Origin: Chthoniobacteraceae bacterium | GTDB taxonomy: Bacteria > Verrucomicrobiota > Verrucomicrobiia > Chthoniobacterales > Chthoniobacteraceae | Direction: 5' to 3' | Assembly (NCBI GenBank): GCA_947476045.1 | Contig: CANJNZ010000055.1 | Location: forward strand, 1 to 32,791 | DNA: 32,791 nt | Shown here: positions 7,484 to 17,614 of the stretch, piece by piece | Position numbering within the stretch: the stretch's first letter is position 1 | How the letters are laid out: each line of letters starts with the position of its first letter | Translations under genes and position numbers: made by a program | The notes under the pieces: model-generated | The model's input: only the letters and a program-made list of their open reading frames with translations | Databases searched by the model: none | Told to the model about the DNA's origin: nothing

Positions 7484-7922
7484 CATGGACGTCCCTCCGC
7501 TTTCCATGGACGTCCATGCGTGAAATGGGGGCCGCCCCACGCCGTCCATGGATGTCCTTCCGCCTTCCATGGACGTCCATGCGTGAAATGGGGGCCACCC
7601 CGCGCCACCCATGGACGTCCCTCCGCTTTCCATGGACGTCCATGCGTGAAATGGGGGCCGCCCCGCGCCACCCATGGACGTCCTTCCGCCTTCCATGGAC
7701 GTCCATGCGTGAAATGGGGGCCACCCCGCGCCACCCATGGACGTCCCTCCGCCTTTCATGGACGTCCATGCGTGAAATGGGGGCCACCCCGCGTCGCCCA
7801 TGGACGTCCCTCCGCCTTTCATGGACGTCCATGCGTGAAATGGGGGCCACCCCACGCCGCCCATGGACGTCCCTCCGCCTTCCATGGACGTCCATGCGTG
7901 AAATGGGGGCACCCCCATTTCA
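7484..7922. repeat. 63-bp tandem array of palindromes
   Basis: About seven units with an exact 63-bp period; the marker GTGAAATGGGGG recurs at 7520, 7583, 7646, 7709, 7772, 7835 and 7898. Each unit holds the perfect 14-bp palindrome CATGGACGTCCATG (first at 7505-7518). A partial copy, CATGGAYGTCC, lies 21 bases upstream of each. A GGGGGCC-R-CCCC inverted motif follows. Site spacing alternates 21 and 42 bases. Differences between units are single transitions, mostly C/T or A/G. The array ends in a perfect 11-bp inverted repeat (7899-7909 with 7912-7922). Five of six frames are open, so openness is no evidence for coding. No similar array is present elsewhere in the window. Confidence 0.95.
7899..7922. 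repeat. Inverted repeat closing the array
   Basis: TGAAATGGGGG at 7899-7909 is followed after two bases by its exact complement CCCCCATTTCA at 7912-7922. The left arm belongs to the last 63-bp unit. The right arm occurs nowhere else in the array, so it marks the boundary. Confidence 0.85.
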
Positions 7923-7925
7923 TCC

Positions 7926-7966
7926 GGGGAACACCCCGCAACAGGGAAGGACGCCAAATTTCCCCG
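7926..7966. repeat. Dispersed element, copy 2
   Basis: This matches the left-edge element (18-53) over two linked blocks: GGGAACACCCCGCAAC and GGGAAGGACGCCAAAT. It also can fold, GGGAA with TTCCC around a loop containing CCAAAT, although more weakly than copy 1. It directly follows the palindrome array. Confidence 0.4.
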
Positions 7967-8141
7967 GAAAACCGCCCCCGCCGCAGAAAAGAGTGCCCCC
8001 CTTTCAGACAACCCCGCCACTCTCCCCGCGAACCCCGTCCCCTCGGCAGCCGACTCGAATATGGAAAAGCACAGCGACCCCCATCCGCATCCCAGCCCGC
8101 TCCCCGCGAACCCCATTTGCCCAATAGAGTTGGCACCCAGA

Positions 8142-8342
8142 TTTCTTCGAGGTGCCGCTGGCCTTGCTGCCCTCCGCGATATTCTGCTCCCCCGAGCGTG
8201 CGGCCTGCACCATCTGGTCGTGGGTGCGGCTCCTCGGACTGATGGTGCGGTCACAAAACCGCACCGTGACATTGGTGCAAAGCTGCGCGTTCTGAAAGCT
8301 CTTGAGCTTCCGATAGCCACCGTGCTTCGGGATGAGCGGTTC
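8142..8342 (-). pseudogene. Truncated four-helix-bundle suffix-domain protein
   Basis: The minus strand encodes a recognisable N-terminal portion of the four-helix-bundle (S23/IVP-like) suffix-domain family: LIPKHGGYRKLKSFQ, then RSRTHDQMVQAARSGEQN and IAEGSKASGTSKK. Family members normally continue for about another 100 residues of helix. Here the similarity stops at the KK near 8142 and the frame turns into unrelated Trp/Gly/Arg-rich sequence. On the 5' side the frame runs into low-complexity GWTGWTDLTGWT sequence made by short repeats. No convincing start codon is present. I read it as a decayed remnant beside the repeat array. Confidence 0.7.
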
Positions 8343-8526
8343 GGGTTCCACAGGATTATTCTTCCCCTCCCAAGTCCATCCCGTCAAATCGGTCCATCCA
8401 GTCCACCCTGACACCCCGACTCCCCCGCGCCGCGAGGCAGCCCGGCAGGATCGTTTCAAAGCAGGGGTGCGGCAGGCTCATCGCCATGCACAATGTCCGG
8501 CGCCGATGATCGTGATTCCCGGAACG

Positions 8527-9522
8527 CTAGAACGGTAAATCGTCATCGTTAACAGAATGTGCCTCTGGGGCGACTCCCTTGGGCAGTGGCAAATTGGTGA
8601 CTATAAATAGGTTTAGAATGTCATCCCGATCCATGAACATAACTTGGCTCCGCTTAGTTGCGTCGAGTTTATTGCCGAGCCAATTTCGAGCAGCTTTGGT
8701 GATCTCTCCACCAGCGACGATAAAAGCGTGATCGACTAAAACGCGCTTGCCGATCTCAGGATCAAAAATTTCATGCCCCAGCATCATCGTGACCTGATTG
8801 TGAATCTCTGCGACATTCGCGTTCGCGGCTGCGCTTACGCCAGCTGCATCAAGCTTTCCTTTCTTGGCCTGAATACCGAAATACAGAACGTGCTGAGTCG
8901 GCAACGTGAACTTCATCCATACGTCTTTGCCATACTCCAACGCTTTGTCTTTGTGCCCAGCGACCGTAACACGATGAAAACCAAGCTGTCGGAACAGAGG
9001 TAACAATACCTCCTCGATTAACGAGTCCTCTGATGCCTGGTCGAGATAGGCAATCATTTGCTCGCGCTTCTTTAGCTCCAGCGCAGAAAACGGTCGGTGC
9101 GGGTTTGGGGAGGCTATCGCAATGGTGTTGGTCGAGAGATGGCGCAGATAGCATAAATTGTCTGGCGCGTAGAACGACTCAAACCCCTCGCGAACAAGAG
9201 CAGCGTTTAGCAGCGCCAGCGCACCTTTTCTTTCCGCCGATTCATTCACCGCATCTCCCTGATCCATGAGCGTAGCAATCACGCGAGAGAATGCTTCAGG
9301 CGGAGTATTTGCGTTGGATTGCGGCTCTACGAGGATTTTTCGGAGCGTTTCAGCGACCCAATAGTTTCTCGTTGATCCATCGTGCTCGTAATCAGTATCG
9401 CAATCTCGGAAGAACTCTGTCAGAAAGCTACTGCTTCGATAACGGAAGAAGCTCTCCTCAGCCTTGAAATTGCCGCAAATCATATCTGCGATCTGCGTAA
9501 GGGTTCGCTGCTTGAATTCCAT
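8527..9522 (-). CDS. AbiJ-like N-terminal domain / nuclease-like protein, candidate phage defence gene
   Basis: 331 residues. The N-terminal half (about 1-130: RTLTQIADMICGNF, RYRSSSFLTEFFRDCD, a following conserved Trp) resembles the AbiJ N-terminal-domain (NTD3) group found on abortive-infection-type proteins. This assignment is from memory of the family pattern. The C-terminal half (about 165-315) has a possible PD-(D/E)XK core: E171 in a helix, D200 in YGKDVWMKF, and Q218-A-K220 in FGIQAKKGK, the Q-x-K variant seen in Mrr-like enzymes. The DHAFIVAGGEITKAARNWLG segment follows. It is a soluble cytoplasmic protein. No partner gene or methylase is adjacent, so it would act alone. It neighbours a repeat array and a decayed gene, which suggests a variable locus. 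Confidence 0.7.
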   Translation of the reverse strand: MEFKQRTLTQIADMICGNFKAEESFFRYRSSSFLTEFFRDCDTDYEHDGSTRNYWVAETLRKILVEPQSNANTPPEAFSRVIATLMDQGDAVNESAERKGALALLNAALVREGFESFYAPDNLCYLRHLSTNTIAIASPNPHRPFSALELKKREQMIAYLDQASEDSLIEEVLLPLFRQLGFHRVTVAGHKDKALEYGKDVWMKFTLPTQHVLYFGIQAKKGKLDAAGVSAAANANVAEIHNQVTMMLGHEIFDPEIGKRVLVDHAFIVAGGEITKAARNWLGNKLDATKRSQVMFMDRDDILNLFIVTNLPLPKGVAPEAHSVNDDDLPF

Positions 9523-9605
9523 AAGTTAGATCCGGTTCTATCCTGCAAAAAAGTCGGAACAATGCTAAGTGCTACTCATATTGTGCCAAAAGCCGATGAT
9601 GTCGG

Positions 9606-10499
9606 TCAGCCCTCCTGCTCCGCGTGGATTTTGACATGGATATGGATGTGGTCGTTGACGATGTGTTTGCCGAGGAAGCGGAAGAGTTTGCCGGAGCCGT
9701 AGTGGCTGCCGAATTCGGTGCGGTCGAGCGTGAGCACGCCCTGGCCGGTGAGGCGCGGGCCGTCCATGGCGATGAGCACGGGGAACTCGAGCGGGCGGCT
9801 GATGCCCCGGAGCGTGAACGTGCCGCGCAGGAGAAAGTTTGGCGTGCCGTCGGTGCAGGCGGCGATTTTCTCGGCGGCATCGGCGGTGAACTGCGCGGTG
9901 GGATGGTGCTCCGTGTCGAAGAAATCGGCGGTGCGCAGGTGCGCGATGAGCAGGGCGTTCATCGCGGAGTCGCTGATGTCCTCATTGGCGATGCTCGTCA
10001 TGTCCACGGTAAAGCGGGCGCTCGCGAGCTGGCCTTGCCGCAGGATGATTTCGCCGGCGGAGAGCTTCACGGTGCCGCTGTGGTGATTGAAGAGATTGCG
10101 CCCGGTCCAGCGGATGACGCTCTGCGCGGTGTCGAGCAGGAAGGTGCCATCGGGGACGGGCGGCTGCGGCAGATGGCCGTCGCCTTCGAGCGGCAGACCG
10201 GCGGCGCGCCATTCCGCGAGTCCGCCATCGAACGGCTGCACCTGCGTGTAGTCGGCGGCGCGGAGTTTTTCCCCAGCGGTCGCGGCATCGAGCGATCCCT
10301 CGCCCGCGCCGTAAACGACGATGGGGGCGGACGCGTCGTATACGAGAGCGCGGACTTGATCGAGGAAGGTCATCTCATACACGCACGCGTTTTGCGAACC
10401 GGGGATGCGCGTGGCGGCGAAGACTTCCGGCGGCAGGACGTGGAGAAGCGTCGGCGGCTGCGCAGACTGAATGAGGGTGTAGAGTTCGAGGGCGGTCAT
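9606..10499 (-). CDS. Rhodanese-like / YceI fusion protein
   Basis: 297 residues from the Met at 10499; a longer frame exists but its extra N-terminus looks non-coding. Residues about 5-103 form a rhodanese-like domain (HVLPPEVF, RIPGSQNA, PIVVYGAGEGS, PFDGGLAEWRAAGLPL). The catalytic Cys expected after VVY is Gly64, so sulfurtransferase activity is unlikely. Residues 118-297 form a YceI-type lipocalin-like domain (RWTGRNLFNHHSGTVKLSAG, DFFDTEHHPTAQF, LRGTFTLRGISRPLEFPV), which binds isoprenoid-like lipids in known members. YceI proteins are usually periplasmic, but no signal peptide is present here. It is divergent from the dioxygenase gene, 211 bases away. Confidence 0.85.
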   Translation of the reverse strand: MTALELYTLIQSAQPPTLLHVLPPEVFAATRIPGSQNACVYEMTFLDQVRALVYDASAPIVVYGAGEGSLDAATAGEKLRAADYTQVQPFDGGLAEWRAAGLPLEGDGHLPQPPVPDGTFLLDTAQSVIRWTGRNLFNHHSGTVKLSAGEIILRQGQLASARFTVDMTSIANEDISDSAMNALLIAHLRTADFFDTEHHPTAQFTADAAEKIAACTDGTPNFLLRGTFTLRGISRPLEFPVLIAMDGPRLTGQGVLTLDRTEFGSHYGSGKLFRFLGKHIVNDHIHIHVKIHAEQEG

Positions 10500-10545
10500 C
10501 AGAAGAGGACTAGCAAACGTGGATAAAAAGAGGCGCGTTCGAGCG

Positions 10546-10558
10546 AGAGCACTGCTCT
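10546..10558. promoter_or_regulatory. Inverted repeat in a divergent promoter region
   Basis: AGAGCA-C-TGCTCT is a perfect 6-bp inverted repeat with one central base. It lies between the divergent rhodanese/YceI and dioxygenase genes. A second short palindrome, ATGCTGCAGCAT, is at 10607-10618. Either could be an operator, but only their position supports this. Confidence 0.25.
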
Positions 10559-10710
10559 GGTCATGCGTGCGAACTATCCTAAACGACGGACTAGGAAACG
10601 ACAAAAATGCTGCAGCATCCGGGGAATGCCGATGCACCCAGCGCGTCGGATTTCACTCCCCCCGTCCTTTTCTCGACAACCTTTCCGCCTGCGCGCAGTT
10701 TCAATTTACC

Positions 10711-11370
10711 ATGCAAAACCTCTCCTCTCTCGACCGCCGTCGCTTTCTCACCCGTGCTGGAATGAGCCTCGCGCTTTTTGCGGTGCCGGGCGCGTTTGCC
10801 GAGCAACTCATCCGCACTCCCGCGCAGACGGAGGGGCCGTTTTACCCGGACCATCTGCCGCTCGATACGGATAACGATCTCATCGTCATCAATGACGCGA
10901 TCACTCCCGCAGTCGGTGAGATTACTTACATGAGCGGGCGCATCCTCGATGCGCAGGGCGACCCGGTGCGCAATGCGCTCGTGGAAATCTGGCAGTGCGA
11001 CAACTGCGGGGCCTACCTGCATTCGCGCACGGGAAATGCGGACAAGCGCGACAGGAATTTCCAGGGCTTCGGGCGCTTCCTCACGGGCAGTTCGGGCGAG
11101 TATCTTTTCCGCACGATCAAGCCGGTGTCGTATCCGGGGCGGACGCCGCACATTCATTACAAAGTGAAGGCGAAGGGGAAAGATTTGCTGACGACGCAGT
11201 GCTACATCAAAGGCCATCCCGGCAATGAAAAGGACGGCATCTGGCGCAGCGTGCGCGATGAGAAGTTGCGCGACGCAATCACAGTGGATTTCGCCCCGCT
11301 CAAGGGCGCAAAGGCGGGCGAACTCGCAGCGCGTTTCGACATCGTGCTCGGCGTGACGCCGGAGAGCTGA
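10711..11370 (+). CDS. Tat-exported intradiol ring-cleavage dioxygenase
   Basis: 219 residues from the ATG at 10711, which opens the twin-arginine leader SSLDRRRFLTRAG and is followed by a hydrophobic core ending AFA. The protein is therefore likely exported folded. The body matches the protocatechuate/catechol 1,2-dioxygenase family, which opens aromatic rings between the two hydroxyls using non-haem Fe(III). The four iron ligands are all present: Y102 (WQCDNCGAY), Y141 (KPVSYPG), H147 and H149 (PHIHY). The substrate cannot be told from sequence and no other aromatic-degradation gene is near. Exported forms are common in soil bacteria and often orphan. Confidence 0.85.
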   Translation: MQNLSSLDRRRFLTRAGMSLALFAVPGAFAEQLIRTPAQTEGPFYPDHLPLDTDNDLIVINDAITPAVGEITYMSGRILDAQGDPVRNALVEIWQCDNCGAYLHSRTGNADKRDRNFQGFGRFLTGSSGEYLFRTIKPVSYPGRTPHIHYKVKAKGKDLLTTQCYIKGHPGNEKDGIWRSVRDEKLRDAITVDFAPLKGAKAGELAARFDIVLGVTPES

Positions 11371-11430
11371 CACGCGCACGTCACACTTTCCGTCTTTCCC
11401 CGCGCGCGGTGCGTCGCTTTTCTGCACGGC

Positions 11431-13089
11431 GTGCAAACTATTGTTATCGGTCACAAGAATCCCGATATGGATTCCATCTGCGCAGCGCTCGGCTACGCGG
11501 AATTCAAACGCCTGTCCGGCTGCAAGGATGTCGTCGCCGCGCGCTGCGGCTCGACGAATGCGCGCATTGATTTCGTGCTTCGTAAATTTGGCGTGGAGCC
11601 GCCCATGCTCATCAACGACCTCTCCCCACGCGTCCACGATGTGATGCAGCCGAATGTGGTCAGCGTCCACGCCGACACCGCCATCTACGACGCCATTCAA
11701 CTCATCGAAGGCCGCCGACTGCGCGGCCTGCCCGTGGTGGACGATCACAATCGCTGCCTCGGCCTGCTGAACGCATTCAAAATCACGCATCATCTTTTCC
11801 CCTCGCGCGAAGAAACCACCGCAGCGCGCATCGTCACCGCATCGCTCGCCGATGTCGCACGCACGCTCGGCGCCCAGCTCGTCTGCGGGGAACTCGGCAA
11901 TGAGGAGGAGCAGCTGTTTCTCGTCGTCGCCGCGATGCAGCGCGGGACGTTTGCCACGCGCCTCGAAAAATACACCGCCGAAAAAAGGCATCTGGTGATT
12001 TTCGTCGGCGACCGTCCGCGCACGCAGTTGCTCGCCATTCAAAATCGCGCGCGCGCTGTCGTCGTGACCGGCGGACAGCCCATCGGGGCCGATGTGGAAG
12101 TCGCCGCCCGCGAGGCTGGCGTCACGCTTCTATCGGTGCCGGGCGATACGGCGACGAGCGTGCTCATGGCCCGTGGGGCTACGCGCGCGGGCCGCATGTT
12201 GGAGACAGACTTCCTCGCCTTTCAACACGACGCCCGACTCGACGAAGCAAAGCACCGAGCAGCCGACAGCAGCGCGTTTATTTTTCCCGTGCTGGATGAC
12301 CACGGCGCGCTCTGCGGAATTCTTTCAAAGTCGGACTTCATCAAGGACATCCCGCGTCAGCTCATCCTCGTGGATCACAATGAACTCGATCAGGCCGTGC
12401 GCGGCGCGGACCAGACGCCGATTATAGAAATCCTCGACCACCATCGCCTCGGCGGAATCACCAGCGCGACGCCCGTGCTCTTTTGGAACAACCCTGTCGG
12501 CAGCACTTCAACCATCGTCGCGCTCAGCTTTCAGCAACACGGCATCGCCATCCCTCCACGCACTGCGGGACTTCTGCTCGCGGGGCTCATCAGCGACACG
12601 CTCAATCTCAACTCGCCCACCACCACGCAGACCGATCGCACATTGCGCGAAACACTCGCACGGATCGCCGGCGTGGACGCGGATACTTTCGCGCAGGAAC
12701 TCTTCAGCGTCGGCAGTCCGCTGCTCACACTCACTCCGCAACAGGCCATCACCGCCGACTCGAAGCCATACACCGAGGACGGCCACCGTTTTCTCGTCGC
12801 GCAAATCGAGGAGCTCACCCTGGCGAATTTCCCCGCGCGGAGCGAAGCCCTGCTCGCCGCTCTCGAAGCCCAGCGCGCCGCCGAGAAAGTGCTCTTCACC
12901 GCGTTGCTCATTACGGACATCACTACGCAAAGCTCGCTGCTCCTCGCGAGCGGCGATGATCGCTTCCTTTCAAAAATCCAGCACCCACGAATTGCGCCAA
13001 ACCTCTGGCAGCTCGATGGAATCGTCTCCCGCAAAAAACAACTACTCCCCTATCTCATCGAGTGCCTCGGAAAAATGTCGCCGGGCTAA
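11431..13089 (+). CDS. ppaC: Family II (Mn-dependent) inorganic pyrophosphatase with CBS and DRTGG domains
   Basis: 552 residues with a GTG start; the first codons already encode the metal-binding motif GHKNPDMDS (H8, D12, D14). It hydrolyses pyrophosphate to phosphate in the cytoplasm. The DHH core is split. A regulatory insert, about residues 70-310, holds a CBS domain, a DRTGG-like domain and a second CBS-like part. The DHH half resumes with LVDHNELDQAV and EILDHHRLGG. The C-terminal DHHA2 domain follows. In characterised CBS-containing relatives adenine nucleotides regulate activity, so energy-dependent control is expected here. The gene ends 6 bases before the convergent DUF1501 gene, with no room for a separate terminator. 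Confidence 0.9.
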   Translation: MQTIVIGHKNPDMDSICAALGYAEFKRLSGCKDVVAARCGSTNARIDFVLRKFGVEPPMLINDLSPRVHDVMQPNVVSVHADTAIYDAIQLIEGRRLRGLPVVDDHNRCLGLLNAFKITHHLFPSREETTAARIVTASLADVARTLGAQLVCGELGNEEEQLFLVVAAMQRGTFATRLEKYTAEKRHLVIFVGDRPRTQLLAIQNRARAVVVTGGQPIGADVEVAAREAGVTLLSVPGDTATSVLMARGATRAGRMLETDFLAFQHDARLDEAKHRAADSSAFIFPVLDDHGALCGILSKSDFIKDIPRQLILVDHNELDQAVRGADQTPIIEILDHHRLGGITSATPVLFWNNPVGSTSTIVALSFQQHGIAIPPRTAGLLLAGLISDTLNLNSPTTTQTDRTLRETLARIAGVDADTFAQELFSVGSPLLTLTPQQAITADSKPYTEDGHRFLVAQIEELTLANFPARSEALLAALEAQRAAEKVLFTALLITDITTQSSLLLASGDDRFLSKIQHPRIAPNLWQLDGIVSRKKQLLPYLIECLGKMSPG

Positions 13090-13095
13090 GGCTGT

Positions 13096-14457
13096 TCAAG
13101 CGAGCAGAGCTTTTACGACATGCCCGGAGACATCGGTGAGGCGGTAGTCGCGACCGCCGTGGCGGAATGTGAGCTTTTCGTGATCGAAGCCGAGCAGATG
13201 CAGAATCGTCGCATGGAAATCATGCACGTGAACACCATTCTCAACGACATGTTCACCGTATTCGTCCGTCTTGCCGTAGGCGATGCCGCCTTTCACGCCA
13301 GCGCCTGCGAGCCACGAAGAATACGCAGCAGCCTGATGAGTGCGGCCCTTTGTTCCATCCACATTCGGCGTCCGGCCAAACTCTGTCGTCCACACGACCA
13401 GCGTGTCTTCGAGCATCCCGCGTGATTTCAAATCGCGCAGCAAACCGGCGATGGGGCGATCTACGTTTTTCGCGAGCGGTCCGTGCGTGGCCATGTCGCC
13501 ATGCGCGTCCCAGTTGTCGTGCGAGCCAACGTCAATCAACTCGATGAATCGCACACCGCGTTCGGCGAGACGGCGCGCTACGAGACACTGCCACGCGAAG
13601 CCTTTACTGGAGCCGCGCTCCAAGCCGTAGAGGTCGAGAGTGGCGTCGGTTTCATGGCTCAAATCGAGAACGTCCGGCATCGTCATTTGCATTCCCGCTG
13701 CGGTCTCGAATGACTTGAGCCGCGCGACGAGCGCAGGGTCGGCGGGATGCTTCTGCTGGTGCTTGCGATTGAAGCGGTCGAGCAAACCAAGTTCCAGCCC
13801 CTGCACTTCAGCCGACGGCGAACGGCGCACGAGATTGGGAATCGGCTCTGCGCCCGCAAGCACGCGCGTGCCTGCGTGAATGCCGGGCAGAAAGTCGGAG
13901 CTGAAAACTTGCGTGCCGGCGTAGGGCAATTCCGGCGCGAGCACGACAAACGAAGGAAGATTTCGATTTTCCGTGCCCAAGCCGTAGCTCACCCATGAAC
14001 CCATGCTTGGCCGCGCGAAAGTGACCGATCCGGTGTGAATGCCGAGCGTGGCCTGGAAGTGATCGTTGTGATCACCGCGCATCGAGCGCACGAGGCAGAT
14101 GTCATCCATGCACTCGCGAATGTGTGGAAAAAGATCGCTCACCTCGGTGCCGCACGTCCCGCCGGGTTTGAAATCCCAAAGCGGTGGCAGATAGAGTGAA
14201 GCGCCCGGTTTGTCCGACGTGGGCTTGCCGCCATCGGCTTTCAATCTCGGCTTTGGATCAAACGAATCCATGTGCGACACACCGCCCGTCATGAAGAGGA
14301 AAATCACCCGCTTCGCCTTCCCCGGAAAGTGCGCACCCTGCGGAGCCAGCACGCCGCCATCCTCCGCGAGCAGTTGATTCAAAATGCCGGGAAACATCAT
14401 GGAGCCCGCAACCAGCGAGCGAACCATCTGTCGGCGTGTGCAGCAGGGTTGATTCAT
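13096..14457 (-). CDS. DUF1501 secreted protein
   Basis: 453 residues from the ATG at 14457 (MNQPCCTRRQMVRSL), which has a Tat-like leader. DUF1501 belongs to the alkaline phosphatase/sulfatase superfamily and no activity is established for this type. Characteristic segments seen: FLFMTGGVSHMDSFDPKP, HNDHFQATLGIHTG, DVGSHDNWDAHGD, WTTEFGRTPN. In Planctomycetes and Verrucomicrobia it is routinely the second gene of a pair with a cytochrome/DUF1549/DUF1553 protein. That partner is the upstream gene here, at 14981-17473 on the same strand. The two are separated by a 0.5-kb cassette carrying a GxxExxY gene in the opposite direction. The left inverted repeat of the cassette ends 9 bases before this start. 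Confidence 0.85.
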   Translation of the reverse strand: MNQPCCTRRQMVRSLVAGSMMFPGILNQLLAEDGGVLAPQGAHFPGKAKRVIFLFMTGGVSHMDSFDPKPRLKADGGKPTSDKPGASLYLPPLWDFKPGGTCGTEVSDLFPHIRECMDDICLVRSMRGDHNDHFQATLGIHTGSVTFARPSMGSWVSYGLGTENRNLPSFVVLAPELPYAGTQVFSSDFLPGIHAGTRVLAGAEPIPNLVRRSPSAEVQGLELGLLDRFNRKHQQKHPADPALVARLKSFETAAGMQMTMPDVLDLSHETDATLDLYGLERGSSKGFAWQCLVARRLAERGVRFIELIDVGSHDNWDAHGDMATHGPLAKNVDRPIAGLLRDLKSRGMLEDTLVVWTTEFGRTPNVDGTKGRTHQAAAYSSWLAGAGVKGGIAYGKTDEYGEHVVENGVHVHDFHATILHLLGFDHEKLTFRHGGRDYRLTDVSGHVVKALLA

Positions 14458-14466
14458 ATTTTTAAG

Positions 14467-14495
14467 GCCTCGCACAAAGGCACAAAGGCACGAAG
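14467..14495. repeat. Left 29-bp inverted repeat of the cassette
   Basis: Begins GCCTCGCACAAAGG and ends with AAAGGCACGAAG. It pairs with the arm at 14951-14979 (28 of 29 positions). It contains internal CACAAAGG direct repeats. Confidence 0.85.
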
Positions 14496-14537
14496 AGATT
14501 GACAAGGAAGATGGCTCCCACGGGACTTGGCATCGCT

Positions 14538-14942
14538 ATGAATGAAAACCAAATTGCTAAGATCATCGTCAATGCAGCCTACCAAATTCATACGAAACTT
14601 GGGCCGGGATTGCTGGAGACAGTTTATCAAGTTGTGCTCGCGCACGACTTGAGGAAGCAGGGCCTGACCGTCGAGCGAGAAGTTTCCATTCCCATTTTTT
14701 ACGATGGCTTGCGTTTCGATGAAGGATTTCGGGCCGATCTGATTGTGGGCGACAAAGTCATCGTCGAACTCAAGTCCCTCGAAGCCCTGAATCCTGTTCA
14801 CGCAAAACAAGTCCTCACACAAATCCGTTTGAGCAATCGCAAGCTCGGTCTGCTGATCAATTTCGGTGAAGAGCTTATCAAGAACGGCATTCGTCGTCTC
14901 ATCAACGGAACAATCGCACTCGAAGACGAAACAAATTCCTGA
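14538..14942 (+). CDS. GxxExxY family protein (nuclease-like fold)
   Basis: 134 residues. It has the family-defining motif G24-L-L-E27-T-V-Y30 and a PD-(D/E)XK-type arrangement: D68 in FRADLIV and E77-L-K79 in VIVELKS. The family is widespread in bacteria, often many copies per genome, and its function is not established. The Met at 14538 is chosen because MNENQIAK matches the usual family start; a longer frame begins at 14499. It is the only gene inside the 29-bp inverted-repeat cassette, and its stop ends 8 bases before the right arm. It lies in a DUF1553/DUF1501 operon in the opposite sense. Confidence 0.85.
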   Translation: MNENQIAKIIVNAAYQIHTKLGPGLLETVYQVVLAHDLRKQGLTVEREVSIPIFYDGLRFDEGFRADLIVGDKVIVELKSLEALNPVHAKQVLTQIRLSNRKLGLLINFGEELIKNGIRRLINGTIALEDETNS

Positions 14943-14950
14943 GTCCCTTC

Positions 14951-14979
14951 CTTCGTGCCTTTGTGACTTTGTGCGAGGC
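14951..14979. repeat. Right 29-bp inverted repeat of the cassette
   Basis: Reverse complement of 14467-14495 apart from one base (an A replaces a C within TTTGTGACTTT). It ends one base before the DUF1553 stop codon at 14981-14983. Confidence 0.85.
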
Positions 14980-14980
14980 G

Positions 14981-17473
<2,493 letters not shown>

Positions 17474-17614
17474 GTGAAAATTAAGAACATGCGAGCGCTG
17501 GGCTTTTGCAGCATCCCAACATGACCCGCAACCGCATTCATGCTTTGGGAAAATTCACTCTGAAACGGCGAAATTTACGCGCTTACGCCGAGACGCATCA
17601 CCGAGCACCCATGC

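Larger units (their letters stand above)
14467..14979. mobile_element. Inverted-repeat-bounded GxxExxY cassette
   Basis: A 513-bp block with a 29-bp arm at each end. The left arm is 14467-14495 (GCCTCGCACAAAGG..., containing CACAAAGGCACGAAG). The right arm is 14951-14979, its reverse complement with one mismatch in 29. The 455 bases between hold one complete gene. The block sits between the stop of the DUF1553 gene (14981) and the start of the DUF1501 gene (14457), a pair normally adjacent. I see no transposase and no target-site duplication. The enclosed gene has the opposite orientation to the flanking pair. Confidence 0.7.

Noticed and set aside
7484-7922. CRISPR array
   Set aside because: The units are contiguous 63-bp repeats without unique spacers, and no cas gene is near.
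7169-8320. Long frames across the 63-bp array on both strands
   Set aside because: Five of six frames are open because the 63-bp unit is a multiple of three and lacks stops. No frame has a good start or signal, so openness does not support a gene.
10591-12042. Long minus-strand frame across the dioxygenase and pyrophosphatase
   Set aside because: It lies antisense to two genes with conserved motifs, and its translation has no recognisable domain.
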